From Albifimbria verrucaria (lineage: Eukaryota > Ascomycota > Sordariomycetes > Hypocreales > Stachybotryaceae), in the NCBI GenBank assembly GCA_020081605.1, contig JAHREC010000062.1:4397758-4461757 (forward strand): a DNA stretch of 64,000 nucleotides, read 5' to 3'. The notes below the pieces were generated by a model. That model did no database searches. It was given only the letters and a program-made list of their open reading frames with translations, and was not told the DNA's origin. The position numbers were made by a program, and so were the translations under genes. Position 1 is the first letter of the stretch; each line of letters starts with the position of its first letter. Of this stretch, positions 35,225 to 50,700 are shown one piece after another.

Positions 35225-36576
35225 ATGCTCTCATACACGGCAATCTCTTTGCTGGCAGCTGCCACCGCTGTGATAGCGCAGCAACCTGACGAAGATGGCA
35301 GATACACCATTTCCGCACCAGGCATAAAAGCACAGGTGTGTCAAACATGTCCACTCGTCACAGTACAGCTACTCACAACGACCAGTTCATTCCATATGGT
35401 GCCACATTGACAAACCTTTTCGTCAAGGATAAGAATGGCGAGGATGTCGATGTTGTGCTCGGATATGACGATGTCGATTACTATCGTAAGAAAGCTTAAT
35501 CTCTAATTAGACCCTATTGCTTTCTTAACAGCCCTACCTTAGCCGTCGATCCGGGACATCCGGTTTACAATGCTATTCCGGGTAGATATGTCAATCGCAT
35601 TGGCAACGCTCATTACTCGATTTGCAACAAAACATTTGTGACTCAAGCAAATGATGGAGCCAATACTCTACACAGCGGCACCAACAACTGGTCTTTCCGA
35701 GTATGGAATGTGACTGATGTGACTGATGACTCAATTACGTTTTCTATTCACGATCCGTCCGAGTCGTCTATCGGTATGGTAGGTGACGTCGATGCGAAAG
35801 TCACTTACAGCGTTTCGGACAGTGTCTGGAAGATCAAGATGGAGGCAACCTCGCCACAGGCATTAACGCGTATGTACATGATTAATTCCGGGTTTTATTA
35901 TGGTATTTAGGCTAAAAATATCTCAGCCATCATGCTAACTCAGCACACTTACTTCAACTTGGATGCATTCAAGGACCCTGAAACAGACAAGATTTGGAAT
36001 CACACCTTGCACATGCCCTACTCGCAAAGATACCTTGTCGCCGATGATGGAGCATTGCCTACAGGGAAATTGAGTTGCAGAGCCCGGCAGCATCAACGAC
36101 TTTGCTAGTGATGCAGGAATCCAGCTAGGCCATGCTTCTGGCGAGCCTGAGTTCCTGGCAATTGTGGAGCTGGAGGAGCATGTGAAGGTTACAATGGATA
36201 TTTCCTCATTGATGACGCCCCGAAGATGCTGTTGTAGTCTCGTTGGCAAGCCCGTTCTCGGGTATCAAGGCTGATCTACGGACAGACCAAGTCGGTGTCG
36301 TGATTTATTCGTGCAACTGGTTTGACGGTAGTGGCTCACTTAAAAGCACTCAAGGTCTTGAAGGCAGGGATACAGTCACTCGGAGCTCGTGTGTTGCCAT
36401 TGAGGCCCACGATTACGTCGATGGAATCAATCAGTAAGTTTTTCCTTTGAGATATCTTGACATCCCACTAACCACGCTTGATTTGTAGTCCTGAATGGGG
36501 ACGTAAACAGGAACAGCTTACAGGTCCTGGAGAGACGTACACCTGGGAAAGTTCTTGGGAGTTTGGGCTCCTGTAA
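35225..36576 (+). CDS. Secreted aldose 1-epimerase (galactose mutarotase family)
   Basis: Interconverts alpha and beta anomers of aldoses. The start at 35225 gives a signal peptide (MLSYTAISLLAAATAVIAQQ). Exons begin at 35225, then 35391 (FIPYGATLTNLF), 35542 (VDPGHPVYNAIPGRYVNRIG), 35933 and 36489, with GT-AG introns. Family segments: PGRYVNRIGNA, TLHSGTNNWSFRVW, LTQHTYFNL with the catalytic histidine, and HPEWGRKQEQLTGPGETY at the C-terminus. Four single-base losses cluster in exon 4: 36064-36066, 36083-36085, 36157-36158 and 36218-36221. Each is repaired by one base. Length and motifs are otherwise complete. Extracellular sugar metabolism is the likely role. Confidence 0.88.
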
Positions 36577-36856
36577 AAGGTCGCAGCAATTGATAAATTA
36601 CGATGAGTCGTCATGGATGAAAGGGCGGGTAGATAGGTTAATTGGTTGTGGTAAAATGGATTGCAACTAGCAACACAGACATAAATAGCCACTTATTCAC
36701 CTTTTCTCCTGGTCACCAGCATCGAGTGTCATTTAGAACTGGATTAAGCTATTATTAAACCATCATTGGGCTAGCTGTTGGTGTAATAAATGCAGTTAGA
36801 CGTGACCGAAATTGCAGGTGGAATACATTTACATGAATCAGCTCAGAGATCACTGG

Positions 36857-38685
36857 CTACAGTACAAATTTAGTACATGTGTCGCCCTGTCTTGACACTT
36901 GTCTTGAATTCCGGAATCTTTTCCCCAGTTTCACCACCAAATCCAACAGCATGTTGTCACAGCCAGCTCCACCCACGATACCAACGCTGACCGGCAACTT
37001 CTCTTTACGGAGACTCACTTTCGAGTCATACTCGCGTGTTCCGATAGGAACAGTGTAATCCGGTAGTCCCGCGGCGGGCGCTTGCACTAGCTGAATGTGT
37101 GTGGTAATAGGACCTGGAGGAGAGTTTAGAGATTCATCCCGATACTGCTCTAGGCCAGGGCCGATAGGATATATGAGGATTGCGTCATTGCAACTCGTAA
37201 CAATCTTGGAGTTGAACCAGTCTTTATAGAGTTGCAATCGCCGTGTTGCCTCTTCATAAACTTCGAGGTCAATATTAGGCACTAAAGAGAGCCCAAATCG
37301 AGGGAGAGGGTTGACAAATGGATACCGTCCAAATTTTCGTTGATAATCAAGTATGAACGGCCGTCCCAAATTCTCCCATTGGTCCAAAAGCAAGATGGAA
37401 TTAAATGAAGTAATGAAGTCTTCCAACCCATTTCTATAACCTGTATGTTGGATAAAAGACTGGTTTGTGTTCACAAATTCCACCTTGGCATCAGTGAGGC
37501 GTGAGAGGCTCTCGATAAAATTGTCAAACACTGGCATAGATGTCCTATTCGGTACTGGCCAGAATTCTTCAGGCAGAAGAATGCGCTTGGGGAAAGAAGA
37601 GTAATTAGCCCTAGGCACAAACCAGTTGTTATAGGCTGTTTGTAATAGCTTGGCATCCCGGGTGATCAACCCAGGAGTATCCATCTTAGCAGTGACTGGA
37701 ACAATCCCGTCAAGAGGCAGACTTGCATTGCTAATTCTCATCCCAAAAAGACCGTTCAAAGCACAAGGCATTCTGATCGATCCTCCAGTGTCCGTACCTG
37801 CGCCCAAGTCTAGCCAGTCGTACGAAGCTATGGCTGCGGCAGTGCCGCAAGATGATGCCGATGGACTCTGATATCCATCTCCTCGTGGGTTGAAGGAGCA
37901 AACTGATCAACATAATCTGCAGTAGGGATTTCACCGGTAGCAAATTGTGCTGTCTTGACCTTGCCAACAATTACAGCTCCCAGGTCAATCAGTCTTTGCA
38001 TTGAGGGTGCTGTTTTGTTTGCTGCTGCATAGAGTTCAAAGTATGCACGAGATCCAGCCCCAGTCTTGAGACCCTTGATATCAAAGATATCCTTAACTGC
38101 TAGTCTCATCCCAGACAAGGGTCGCTCGAGAGAGGGTCGAGGGAAGTAATGCCGCGAAGGAACCGGAATGCTAATTGCTGCATGTACATTTTCACCGGCA
38201 GCCGCAATACAAGGTATATATTGACCGTCTTGGGTTTTGACTACTCCCTGTGTGAAGGCCATGTTATAATCAACATATAACCGGTAAACTTGGGTCAAAT
38301 CTCCGGAAGGGTGTAGGAAATATGGTCCAGAGGGAAGAACTTTGGTGAATGTAGCCACAATAATGTTGATATTTTTGGATCTGAGATAGAGATCTACCTC
38401 TTCCGGAATTGAATTCGTGGTTGGAAAAATTATCGTTGAGAAGTATGAATCAGAGTGGACATCATCCTCGGCTAGTAAACGCGCACGAGTGCTTTCAAAT
38501 TCGTCCACCGACGATGGCACTTCTTCCAAATAAGTTGCAGGTGAAATGGTCTTATGAATAGACTCTTTCCCAATGTTAATGGCCTTTGCATTCACATCAG
38601 GAGAGAAGTACGTTATCCCATGAAGCTGAAGAATAGTTGCCGCATGGACAACACAGACCAGCGAAGTCAATTTGAAGAAAAGCAT
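36857..38685 (-). CDS. Secreted amidase-signature family hydrolase
   Basis: Amidase-signature enzyme hydrolysing an amide or similar bond through a Ser-Ser-Lys triad. Single long frame from 38685 with one missing base at 37895-37896. The N-terminus is a signal peptide (MLFFKLTSLVCVVHAATI). A long N-terminal region of about 190 residues precedes the catalytic lysine in LAVKDIFDIKG, then SPSASSCGTAAAIASY and GAGTDTGGSIRMPC with the nucleophile-containing segment, and a C-terminal half ending FRNSRQVSRQGDTCTKFVL. The N-terminal region is longer than in bacterial amidases but common in fungal secreted forms. It is convergent with the epimerase gene (280 bp apart). The natural substrate is unknown. 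Confidence 0.88.
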
Positions 38686-39522
38686 GGCAACGAACAGAAA
38701 TTCAGCAGAAGAGTCCTAACTTGCAGCCGTAAAACGCGAACTTATGGGATCTATTTATTCATTTTTCAAGCGTAGTTAAAAGCAAACAAACAGACACGGG
38801 TGCTTTTGTTTTCCGACTAGAGCCTGGCATTGAAACCGGGCGACTCTGAGGAATGCGGGGAGAGGGATATACAGGGATGAGATCCTTCATGACGTGGGCC
38901 ATAGAAGTCACTTTTATATTGACAAAAATCACACTGTATCGTAGCTATTTGCTCCAAGTTCTATTCGTTGGGTTACTTCTGGTAACTTTCCACTGCAAAT
39001 GGGTCTTCGAATCTAAAGAAGCCATCAAGTTGGAGAGTCGTATACCTTGAATGACTAGAAACAATATACACTCCTAGTCAATATTTAAAGACAGTATCTA
39101 ATCCCCTATAAACACTTGAATCTTTCAGTACTTTTTACTGCGCGAATTTCACTTAGCTCTGTAGGCCTGTCAGAACTGTCGTCCAATGGTCTATGCGTCT
39201 CGAGTTGCACACGCCAGAGATGAGGGAATTCTAGACGTAGCCAACCATGCCCAGTGGTTGATGTCTCCAACTCCTCGCCTAGACTTTAGAGGTACACATG
39301 GTTTTGTGGACCCTGTCAATGAGCGGTTTGGCGTATATTATGCTGTTGGAGGGTTTAACCGATTGTATTCCTAGGCTGAGTTGCCTCTCTATGCACCAGT
39401 AACATCTGTCAAACCCTTGGCTGAACCTCGAATGCCTAAAGAAACTTGTATACATGTATCTAATCTCTGACAAACTACTAATCGTTCATAGGATCCAGTT
39501 CTATCTACAGACAACGAACCGT
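38686..39522. other. Intergenic region
   Basis: 5' flank of the amidase gene (-) and 3' flank of the Zn2Cys6 gene (-). Only short orphan frames. Nothing recognised. Confidence 0.5.
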
Positions 39523-41298
39523 CTATACAAATGTCGGAATTGTATCGCTTATGCTGAGAATCATTGTGATTTTCTCATGATATCCCATCTCCCAAGTTCC
39601 AAAATCTTCTTGCGCCCAAATAAAATGAATCATGGTCTTGATCCGTAGCATAGTCTTCATTGGATCATCTTCCTCTGCTCTCTCAATTAGACTCATTATG
39701 ATGTGCCTTCTGTAATCGTTTCGTGCTTCACAAGCAAATATTAATAGTAAAAATGGCCAGTGACACGACTCTAGTGTCTCCAGTAACTTGAAGGCTTTAG
39801 AAATCCAAATGTCAAGCTCCCTGTCTGCACTGGGAAACTGTATGTGCATTGTTCAAGGTAAGTCAGGGCAGCCAATCGAAAGAGTTCGTCGACTAGCGAG
39901 TCTTCTGATGGAATTCCAGGCGATTCTGTATCCTGAAGATCTGAAGTAGCGTTTAACAGTTTATTTTTGCATTCCTCGAGCTTGAATCCATGGACTTTTG
40001 TATGATCCCATGGTTCATCTGGACACTTCATCGCTTTGAAGGTTTCAGAGAGTGTTCTAAGGATGGAGTGCACATGATTTGCTGGGTACTTGAACTTCGA
40101 ACTTTTAGCTAAATAAGAGGTAATCATTTATTATACACTTACGTTGTCGATGTTACAAATTCTTCGCAAAATTGTAGTCATATTTCGGTCCTGACGGAGA
40201 GCATGCGCAGCTGTACTGTTGTTCTGCCAGTGTTGAAGGCTGAAACGAGATATGACATCCATATAGTGTACCCAGCCAAGTATGACCGATGATTCGCTAT
40301 TTTTAGGAGTGATACAGTCGGTCGTTGCATGTTTTACCAAAAGGATCGCGCTACAGCCGTACCATAGCCAGCGACTGCCAGCCGCTGTTGCTACATGAAG
40401 CTGAGATATTGCTAATTAGCATTGGATAATAAGGAGACCAAGATGAATGAATCGCCATACCTCAGACGAACATAGAAGCATGTTTGCTGCCATATGCTGG
40501 GATATCAATGTGGCGTCAATGCCAGAGACTGCCGACTTTCGGAGTGCCTGGATGGCGAGAAATTTGTGTTTATCGGCTTGTATTCTCACACTGTGGCGGT
40601 GAGATGCGGCTGCAGAGAATGCAAACAAAGCATGTAATACAGCTGTAGATGCAGCGGAGCTATCAGACAAAGCCATGCGAATCAGAGCACCTCGAAGACC
40701 CTTTCGATCGTGGTATGCAGCTCTGAGGGACGTGGCAAGGCTTGCCTCGACTAGTATTGATGAGTATCAGCCACATGGGTACTGAACCTCATGATAAATT
40801 CCGGACATACATTGCTGCAACAGCTCCTTCGCTGGGGTCTCCAAATTATGTGGAATCCATCCGATAGAAACTGGTGGCGCCTTGCCATTGATTGTTTGTG
40901 CCCATTCAACAAACTTTGGAGATTGCAAGAAATCCAGCGACTGGTCTAGTTTTACACACTCAGACGCGAGCTGCATATGAATCATAATGTCCCATGCATG
41001 GACATGGACGAAATTGACATGACTATAGTTAACGCCATGAATGGGGTGTGGTCTAGGACCGACCACGCTGCGCCGCTTGTCACTACAGCGAGGCCAGAAT
41101 AGCGGATTTGCACCGTAGCCCTCACACTTCCTCCCAACTCGCGTGCAGCGTAGGCAATGGGGTAAAGCACCGTCACAGCGAACTTTGCGCACTAATTCAT
41201 GAGATTAAGCTTCTCGACGTCTCATCAAGAATTAAGAGGGTGGATGCGTTAGCGGACATACCCTTGCATGTTCCACAGCCCTTGGTTGGTACTCCCAT
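39523..41298 (-). CDS. Zn2Cys6 transcription factor with one in-frame TGA
   Basis: Fungal Zn2Cys6 regulator. Exon 1 is very short (41298-41262, starting MGVPTKGCGTCK) and is joined by a 70-bp intron to exon 2 from 41191; together they give Cx2Cx6Cx6Cx2Cx6C (CGTCKVRKVRCDGALPHC onward), followed by CEGYG as in many relatives. The middle and C-terminal parts fit the Fungal_trans_2-type domain (DRKGLRGALIRMALSD, LHALFAFSAAASHRH, AANMLLCSSE, WPFLLLIFACEARNDYRR). Exon 2 reads into a TGA at 40767-40769 and continues in the same frame on the other side with conserved-looking sequence, so the stop is either an error or a real nonsense change. Later introns lie near 40400-40455, 40085-40140 and 39840-39870. 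Targets are unknown; it neighbours an amidase and a dehydrogenase. Confidence 0.8.
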
Positions 41299-41923
41299 TA
41301 TTGGATAGACGCCTCGCGTTTGGATGTACCTAGAATGGGTAAACTTGTGAGAGAAATAACAATCCTCATATGCATCTGCTTATAGGATCTTTCAGTTTTT
41401 GTCTGTAAAGCCGGCATGGCAGGCTGTAAACTGTGGCTATCTGTAGTCTCTTGCGGAGTTTGACCTGACAACTCCGCAGTCAGATTGACTAAGACCACGG
41501 CGCTTACAAGGCTTTGCGCGCAGCCTTCCCCTTTTCAGAACGTGAGCAAGTCTGCCCGAGGTGTTCTAACTAGACCATACTATTTGAGGTTTAGCAGGTC
41601 TTTGTAAATGGCTGCTATGTTGTATTTGGATCCACCAGCGAGAGTCAATATTGACCGCACAGTGGATGTAAGTCGTGACACTCAGCCTGCCTGATTGACG
41701 TCTCGCTCAAAGTTGCCAGTGCTCCAAGTTCATGTATGATGCTTTGAAATCACTTGTTCTTTGTAGATACCGGCAGATCCGCGTTTCGAATTCTACTGTT
41801 GATTGTGCTCATGTATAAATATTGCCACGCAACATGCCCTTCTGCTTTGCTCAACAGCCCATCATATCATCATCAGTCACTTTCTAAATCTAAATTTTCA
41901 ATTTTATATCAAGGACATTCAGA
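41299..41923. other. Divergent promoter region
   Basis: 625 bp between the start codons of the Zn2Cys6 gene (-) and the short-chain dehydrogenase gene (+). No gene seen. This arrangement makes the dehydrogenase a candidate target of the regulator. Confidence 0.5.
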
Positions 41924-42958
41924 ATGGCTTCTTATCTTATTACAGGAGTATCGCGAGGAATTGGGGTATGTTGTCCCAAATGCCCTGTCCCTACCTAATA
42001 AATACTGACTTTGCCTAGTTCGAGTTCTTGAACCAGCTATCCAAGAATCCAGACAACATTGTCATTGGTTTTGTCCGTAACAAGGAAGACACGGATAAGA
42101 AAGTTCAAGCCGAGTTGGCTGGGCGAAACAATATTCACATATTTCAAGCCGATGTCACGGATTACAAGGCTCTGAAGGTCAGGCCTTGCTTCTCTCTTTT
42201 GGCCTGCGTCTATCTCACTCACGCCATGAATTCTAGGCAAACGTCGAGCATGTGTCGAAAATCACAAACGGCAAACTTGACTATCTAATTGCCAACGCTG
42301 CTAGCATTCCCGCTTGGTCCTCATGCGCTACGCTTGATTACTTGTACGTCGATAAAAACTCGTCTTTCGTGGCTGCCATTAATGTTTCTTCAAGGGGCCA
42401 GTCACCCGAACAACTTGACCAAGAGCTACACCAAGTGTTGCACACGAATGTCATTGCAAATGTGCACCTTTTCAACTTTTACTTACCACTAGTGCTGCGA
42501 GGCACAGCGAAAAAGGTAATCGCGATCACTTCGGGCTACGCAGACCTTGAAAATGTGGTGGATGGTGAGCTTTTTGAGGCCATGCCGTATTCTACGAGCA
42601 AGGCTGCTCTCAATATGGTAGTGACCAAATACGCGGCCCAGTACAACAAAGATGGTGTTCTATTCCTAGCTTTGAGCCCTGGGTCTGTGGACACCGGAGA
42701 GCTTGAGAGAGGTAGGTGCAATAGCAACCATGAGCTAAGAATTGCACTAACAGTGGGCCAAATGTAGCGACGGAAGAGCAAAAGCTTCAGCTTTACGCTG
42801 TTTTCAAGAAATTCTTGAAGCTTTACCCTGACTTTCAAGGTCCTATCACGCCAGAGGCGTCCGTCACGGCAATGCTTTCAGTGATTGATCGCTCGTCCAT
42901 TGCCAATGGTAACAATGGCGAATTCCTCTCCCACCATGGAAACAAGAGATGGCTTTAG
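41924..42958 (+). CDS. Short-chain dehydrogenase/reductase (SDR)
   Basis: NAD(P)-dependent SDR of the classical type, about 250 residues. Four exons: 41924-41965, 42019-42177, 42237-42711, 42768-42958, all with GT-AG introns. It has the cofactor motif TGVSRGIG at the very N-terminus, DVTDY, LIANAA, and the catalytic Ser with YSTSK. The C-terminus (NGNNGEFLSHHGNKRWL) is family-like. The frame is intact without correction, unlike most neighbours. It is divergent from the Zn2Cys6 regulator and convergent with the DUF4149 gene. The substrate is unknown. Confidence 0.9.
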
Positions 42959-43074
42959 TTATTCTGTTTAATAGTTTATATGAAGGATTTTTGAAGGGGT
43001 TTATAGAGACTATCAGAATGAATTACATAGGAGCTACATAAGTGTACACTTTTGCCATGTTGCCAAGCAGATGT

Positions 43075-43643
43075 TCAATCAAATTGCAAGCGGGTTGCAA
43101 GCCTCCACCCGTACCATAGCGTAGCCCCCATGGAGAATAGATTCAAATGAATACTCATAGCGTGTGCTCGTGAGAACCTCTTGTTGAGAGCAGTGGTGGC
43201 CTCGTCGGGCGATTTCCTGTAGTCCGCATGACTGCACACAGTTAGCATGGCATTAACTTGTTACTTGGCGGGAATCATGCCTGGCTGAGCGCGTTCGATC
43301 ATGATTGAGCGCGTCCTTGGGCCGTAAACGGTCAAATTTAGGATTGAAGGTATTGATGCGACAGCGAATGGCAGCCAGTCAGCCCGACTTTGCGTCAGCC
43401 CAAGGACACCGCGAGGAAAGTCGCGGCAGTCAACAGCAAGAGCAAAGACTGCGCCTGGAAGTATATCGGGAACAGCTTCTTTTGTAGGCTGATGAAGGCT
43501 GGTCAGGGCAGCGCCCTAAAGGCAATAGTAGCGACAACAAATGAGTGCCATAGCTGGGTGCCAAGCAGAGTTGAGAACAGGACGAGGTGGGTAGGGGCAA
43601 CCAAGGCGTTGATGGCGGTGAGAAGAAAATCACCGAAGGGCAT
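43075..43643 (-). CDS. DUF4149/TMEM205-like membrane protein with an in-frame TGA
   Basis: Small integral membrane protein of the DUF4149 (TMEM205-like) family. It starts at 43643 (MPFGDFLLTAINALVAPTH) with the family segments LLGTQLWHSFVVATIAFRALP, then PAFISLQKKLFPIYFQAQSLLLL, NLTVYGPRTRSIMIERA and SPDEATTALNKRFSRAHAMS, ending ATRLQFD. Two defects: a TGA at 43503-43505 where relatives have Arg (LPRP), and one missing base in the run 43399-43401. The junction around 43258-43290 may be a very short intron or read-through; I could not decide. Function of the family is poorly known. Confidence 0.7.
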
Positions 43644-46051
<2,408 letters not shown>

Positions 46052-47767
46052 AGATGATTTGATGATGACCCTGGGATATGCCGACGTGGTCTTGAGCAAG
46101 CGAGGGCTTGTGGTTGTCTAGAGACCCGCAATGAAAAGGGTCTTTGCTATTTGCGGGCAGAGGAGGCTGTCCTTGGCGATGGGGACGGGCCACTCCGAGG
46201 AATAGGGCGGTATCCACACGTGCATCGGGATTCGGAGTTTTGAGGCTTTCTGAAATACATTTGGCGGAGTGGGTTTCTCTTGTAACTGATAATGTAGGCA
46301 CAGCGTCTCGCAGCTGAGAGTACGGGGTGTCATGAAACAGCTGAGAGCTCTGGGCATTTCTGGGTTCTTCATGTGAAGTCGCTGCCAAGGGAAGAGGCCA
46401 CGCCATCCTCGATAGAGTCTTGGATCCATGATACATGACAGTTGGCTGTAGGCATGGCACATTCGTAGATTTATTTACTCTGGGCCTGAAGTCGTGTTCA
46501 ATCCCGGTGTCATGGCCGGGATTCGGCGGTAACCCACCGACATGGCCAGATGGCATTGTGGAATTAGCTCACCATGGATAGGAAAATGATCATCGGTGAA
46601 CAGTCTTCTCGAATACGTCAAGGCACTTGGTATCCGCACATGCTTCATCAACCGAGGCTGTCAAGATGGCGACTTTTCGAACAACTTTGATGACGAACCT
46701 GCAATCTTAGAGAATGGGACGGACCGAACGTTGGTCCGACGGAACGGACAAGGTTGGATGGATTCGTTTTGTTGGTCTGTTCGTGTCAGGCAGATACAAC
46801 AATTGCTGGTTAGGGCCAGTCAGGCCGCTGCCTGTCGTTCAAACTTGACCATCTTCGTGAACCGACTATTGCACATGATAGGACGACACGGTATCTTCAG
46901 CTGAGTCTATAAGTCAATCGTGCAAATGTCCAACAAACCGTCTGTCGTCCCTCAACAAAATGCACTATTTCGCTCAATCCCTGACGTCGATGCGGACACA
47001 CCGGCGCAGGATCCAGATCGACAAGGGCCCCGTATCACAGGCTGGGAGCAGTGCCTCGGCACCGATACCGAGCACCAGCACGCTACCAACTGGGTCTAGT
47101 CCGTGCCGGCAGCCATGGGTGTTAGGGCGGTCCTTCTGGCGAGAGCCACTGATGGTCCAGGGAAGCGAAAGCCGGAGCCCACGCTACGGAGTTGGCGAGC
47201 CGCAGGATTCCGCTGTGCTGTGAGACATTGGGCAGGGCCATGACCTGGGAGGCTTGGTGTCGGTCGCTAACTAATCCTGCTTGTTGTTCATGCGACAAAC
47301 TAGGAAAATAATGTCGAGAGATCCCTGTCCCTTTGCATTGTCTGCTGTGCCTTCTCCCCAATCGTTATGCCAACCCATGTCGTGATGTCCACCTCGGACC
47401 GTGCTATGAACCGGGAAACTTGCCTATACTGGTCTTCGAAGCCCAACAATCGGCGCTCAAAGCTTCCATGCAACGCGTAGCCCCGGCATTGTGGTCCATC
47501 AACTACCATGTTTCGGCTGAGGGATCGGTGTGCGTGCGAGCGACCCAGTGTTTCGCGGGAAACTAACTGAGTGTGGATATCGTATTGCCACACTAACAAG
47601 TGCCTTGCAAGGAAGAAAGTTTTGTCGATTACCTACCTATGATCTCACTAGTTATAAGGTTGTTTGACATCTCGCGCTTTTTCATCCCGCCGTTACTAGA
47701 CACCTCTCATACTGTAACGACTGATTCCGTGCTGGTATTGTCCCTGTCTAGGTAAACCAGTGCAATC
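46052..47767. other. Intergenic region upstream of the CYP505 gene
   Basis: About 1.7 kb without a gene I can support. Frames of 60-100 codons on both strands overlap and have no motifs. It holds the SRP54 3' end and the promoter of the P450 fusion gene. Confidence 0.5.
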
Positions 47768-50700
47768 ATGGCAGAGATGCTTCCTATTCCAGAGCCTCCG
47801 GGCTTGCCCTTGCTGGGCAATATTACCAACATCAACCCAGATTACCCTCTGGGATCCATGGTGGAGATGGCTGAAAAGCATGGTGAGCAACATCGATCCC
47901 ATTCGTGAGGGTAATGTTTGCAGTCGTGGACAAAATAGCTGATTGTATTGGGATTATAGGTGAGATTTACCGCCTTCGTCTTCCGGGAAGAACCGTAGTG
48001 GTGGTATCAACTCGGGAGCTAGTCAACGAGGCTTGCAACGAGAAGCGGTTCAGAAAGTGCATCAACAAGCCACTAGCTGTGAGTCTATGGCGGCTTTAGT
48101 CTTTTGGTTTACATATTGACAAAATGCTTGTATAGGAAATCCGACATGGTATTCACGACAGTCTGTTCTCGGTATGACTTCACGCATATGCATCGTTGGG
48201 CTCGTCTAACATGATCTCAACAGGCCAAAGAGGGAGAGGAGGCCTGGGGCATCGCTCATCGTGTCCTGATGCCAGCTTTTGGTCCACTTCCCATCTCCGG
48301 AATGTTTGACGAAATGCACGACATTGCCACACAATTGGCTCTCAAATGGGCCCGATACGGACCTGACACGCCCATCAAAGTAACAGATGACTTCACCCGT
48401 CTGACGCTCGACACCCTTGCCCTGTGCTCCATGGGCTTTCGCTTCAACAGCTATTATTCACCAGTCCTCCATCCCTTCATTCAAGCGATGGGTGACTTCC
48501 TGACAGAAGCTGGCAACCGTCCCAACCGCCTGCCGTATGCCTCATGGTTTTACCGCGCGCAGAACGACAAGTTTACCTCTGATATCGAGGTTCTAAGGAA
48601 GACGGCAAAGGGCGTGCTTGATGAGCGCAAGAGGCGCCCAAGCGATCGCCGTGACCTGCTCACCGCTATGTTGGAGGGTGTTGACCCTCAGACCGGACGC
48701 AAGATGACCGACGAGAGCATCATGGACAACCTGATTACCTTCTTGATTGCGGGCCACGAGACCACATCTGGTCTCTTGTCTTTTGCTTTCTACCAGTTGC
48801 TGACCCACCCGGAGATGTTCCAGAAGGCACAGCAGGAAGTCGACGAGGTCATTGGAAAGGAGTCATCAAGGATTCCCATCTGCCCAAGCTTCGCTACATT
48901 GCGGCTGTAAGTAATTGGACTGTTCAAAAGTGTTACCCGCTGACGTATTCTAGGTTCTTCGAGAGACGCTGCGTGTCAACTCAACCATTCCCATCTTCAC
49001 CGTCGAGCCACGTGAAGACACTATCATGGCTGGCAAATATCAGGTCTCCAGGGAGAGACCATCAGTCTTCTTCTCACCAAGTCCCACCGTGACCCAGCTG
49101 TCTTTGGTGATGACGCCGATGAGTTCAAGCCAGAGCGTATGCTCGACGAGGAATTTAACCGCCTACAAAGGAGTACCCCAACTGTTGGAAGCCATTCGGC
49201 AATGGCGCCCGAGCCTGTATCGGCCGTCCATTCGCTTGGCAGGAAGCCCTTCTTGTCATGGCTATGTTGCTGCAGAACTTCAACTTTGAGCTTGAGCCTG
49301 GTTATGAGATGACTTTCCATCAGACGCTTACCATCAAGCCCAAGAACATGCATATGCGCGCAACTCTGCGTGATGGACTTACCTCTACTACGCTTGAGCG
49401 ACGCCTTGCGGGTCTGGCTACACCACAACCTTCGGCGACGCCATCAGGTACCACTTCTTCCACAGCGACATCAAGCGGCAAGCCGGGCGCTCCTCTGACC
49501 ATCTTGTATGGATCTAACAGTGGAACTTGCGAGGCTTTGGCCCAGCGTATTGCTACCGATGCCACTGCTCATGGCTTCACTGCGACAAAGGTTGCTGGGC
49601 TCGACACAGCCGCCACCGGCGATCTGCCCAAGGACCAACCAGTACTGATCGTAACGGCATCTTACGAGGGCCAGCCCCAGACAACGCACGAAAGTTTGTC
49701 TCTTGGCTGGAATCTCTCGACGGCAAAGACTCACCACTGGCTGGCGTTTCATATGTCGTATTTGGCTGTGGTAACCGAGACTGGACTCAAACATTCCACC
49801 GCATTCCTAAATTAGTCGATTCTAAACTGGAGCAAGCTGGTGCCACAAGACTTGCAGAGCTTGGTCTTGCTGACGCTGCTGGAGGCGACTTGTTTACTGA
49901 GTTTGAGACATGGGAAGATGAGACACTCTGGCCTGCTTTGCAGAAGCGCTACGACACGGCGTCGAATGATGACGCACAGGCTGCTGGCGTCAGCGTCGCC
50001 ATCTCGAACCCTCGGTCGCTTGCTTTGCGACAGAACGTACGAGAAGCGACAGTCGTACGAAGCTTTACACTCACCAAGGGCGGTGACCCCACGCAGGCGA
50101 AGAAGCATGTTGAGATTCGCCTTCCTGAGGGTGTTACTTACCGTGCTGGTGACTACCTCTCTGTTTTGCCGATCAACCCCAGCGACACGGTTCGCCGAGC
50201 GATGAGGCTGTTCAAGCTCCCTGGGATGCTCATCTGACCATCACAGCTGACGCACTGACCTCGTTGCCCACAGAGGCGTCGATGCCTGCATATGAGGTGC
50301 TGAGCTCCTATGTTGAGCTGTCACAGCCAGCTACCAAGAGGGTATGTCCGTCGCTATTCAGGTTGTGTCCGTTTGCTAATTTACCACTAGAACTTGCTTA
50401 CTATGGCCGAGGTCACCAAGGATGAGAAGGTCGCAGCTGAGCTCACCCGCTTGTCGAGCGACGCGTATGCCGAGGAGATTAGCTCCAAGCGTGTCTCGGT
50501 TCTGGACCTCTTGGAGCGATTCGCCTCGATCGATCTGCCAATTGGAGTGTTCCTCTCTATGCTGCCTCCGATGCGCATGCGTCAATAGTAAGTCCATCCT
50601 TGCCCAACAGCAGGAAAATTGTAATGCTGACATTTCCCTCTAGCTCCATCTCATCTGCTCCATCGACGAAGCCGTCTCATGTGACAATCACCTTTAGCAT

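Noticed and set aside
46596..46904. 102-codon frame downstream of SRP54
   Set aside because: No motif, no intron signals, non-coding-like composition.
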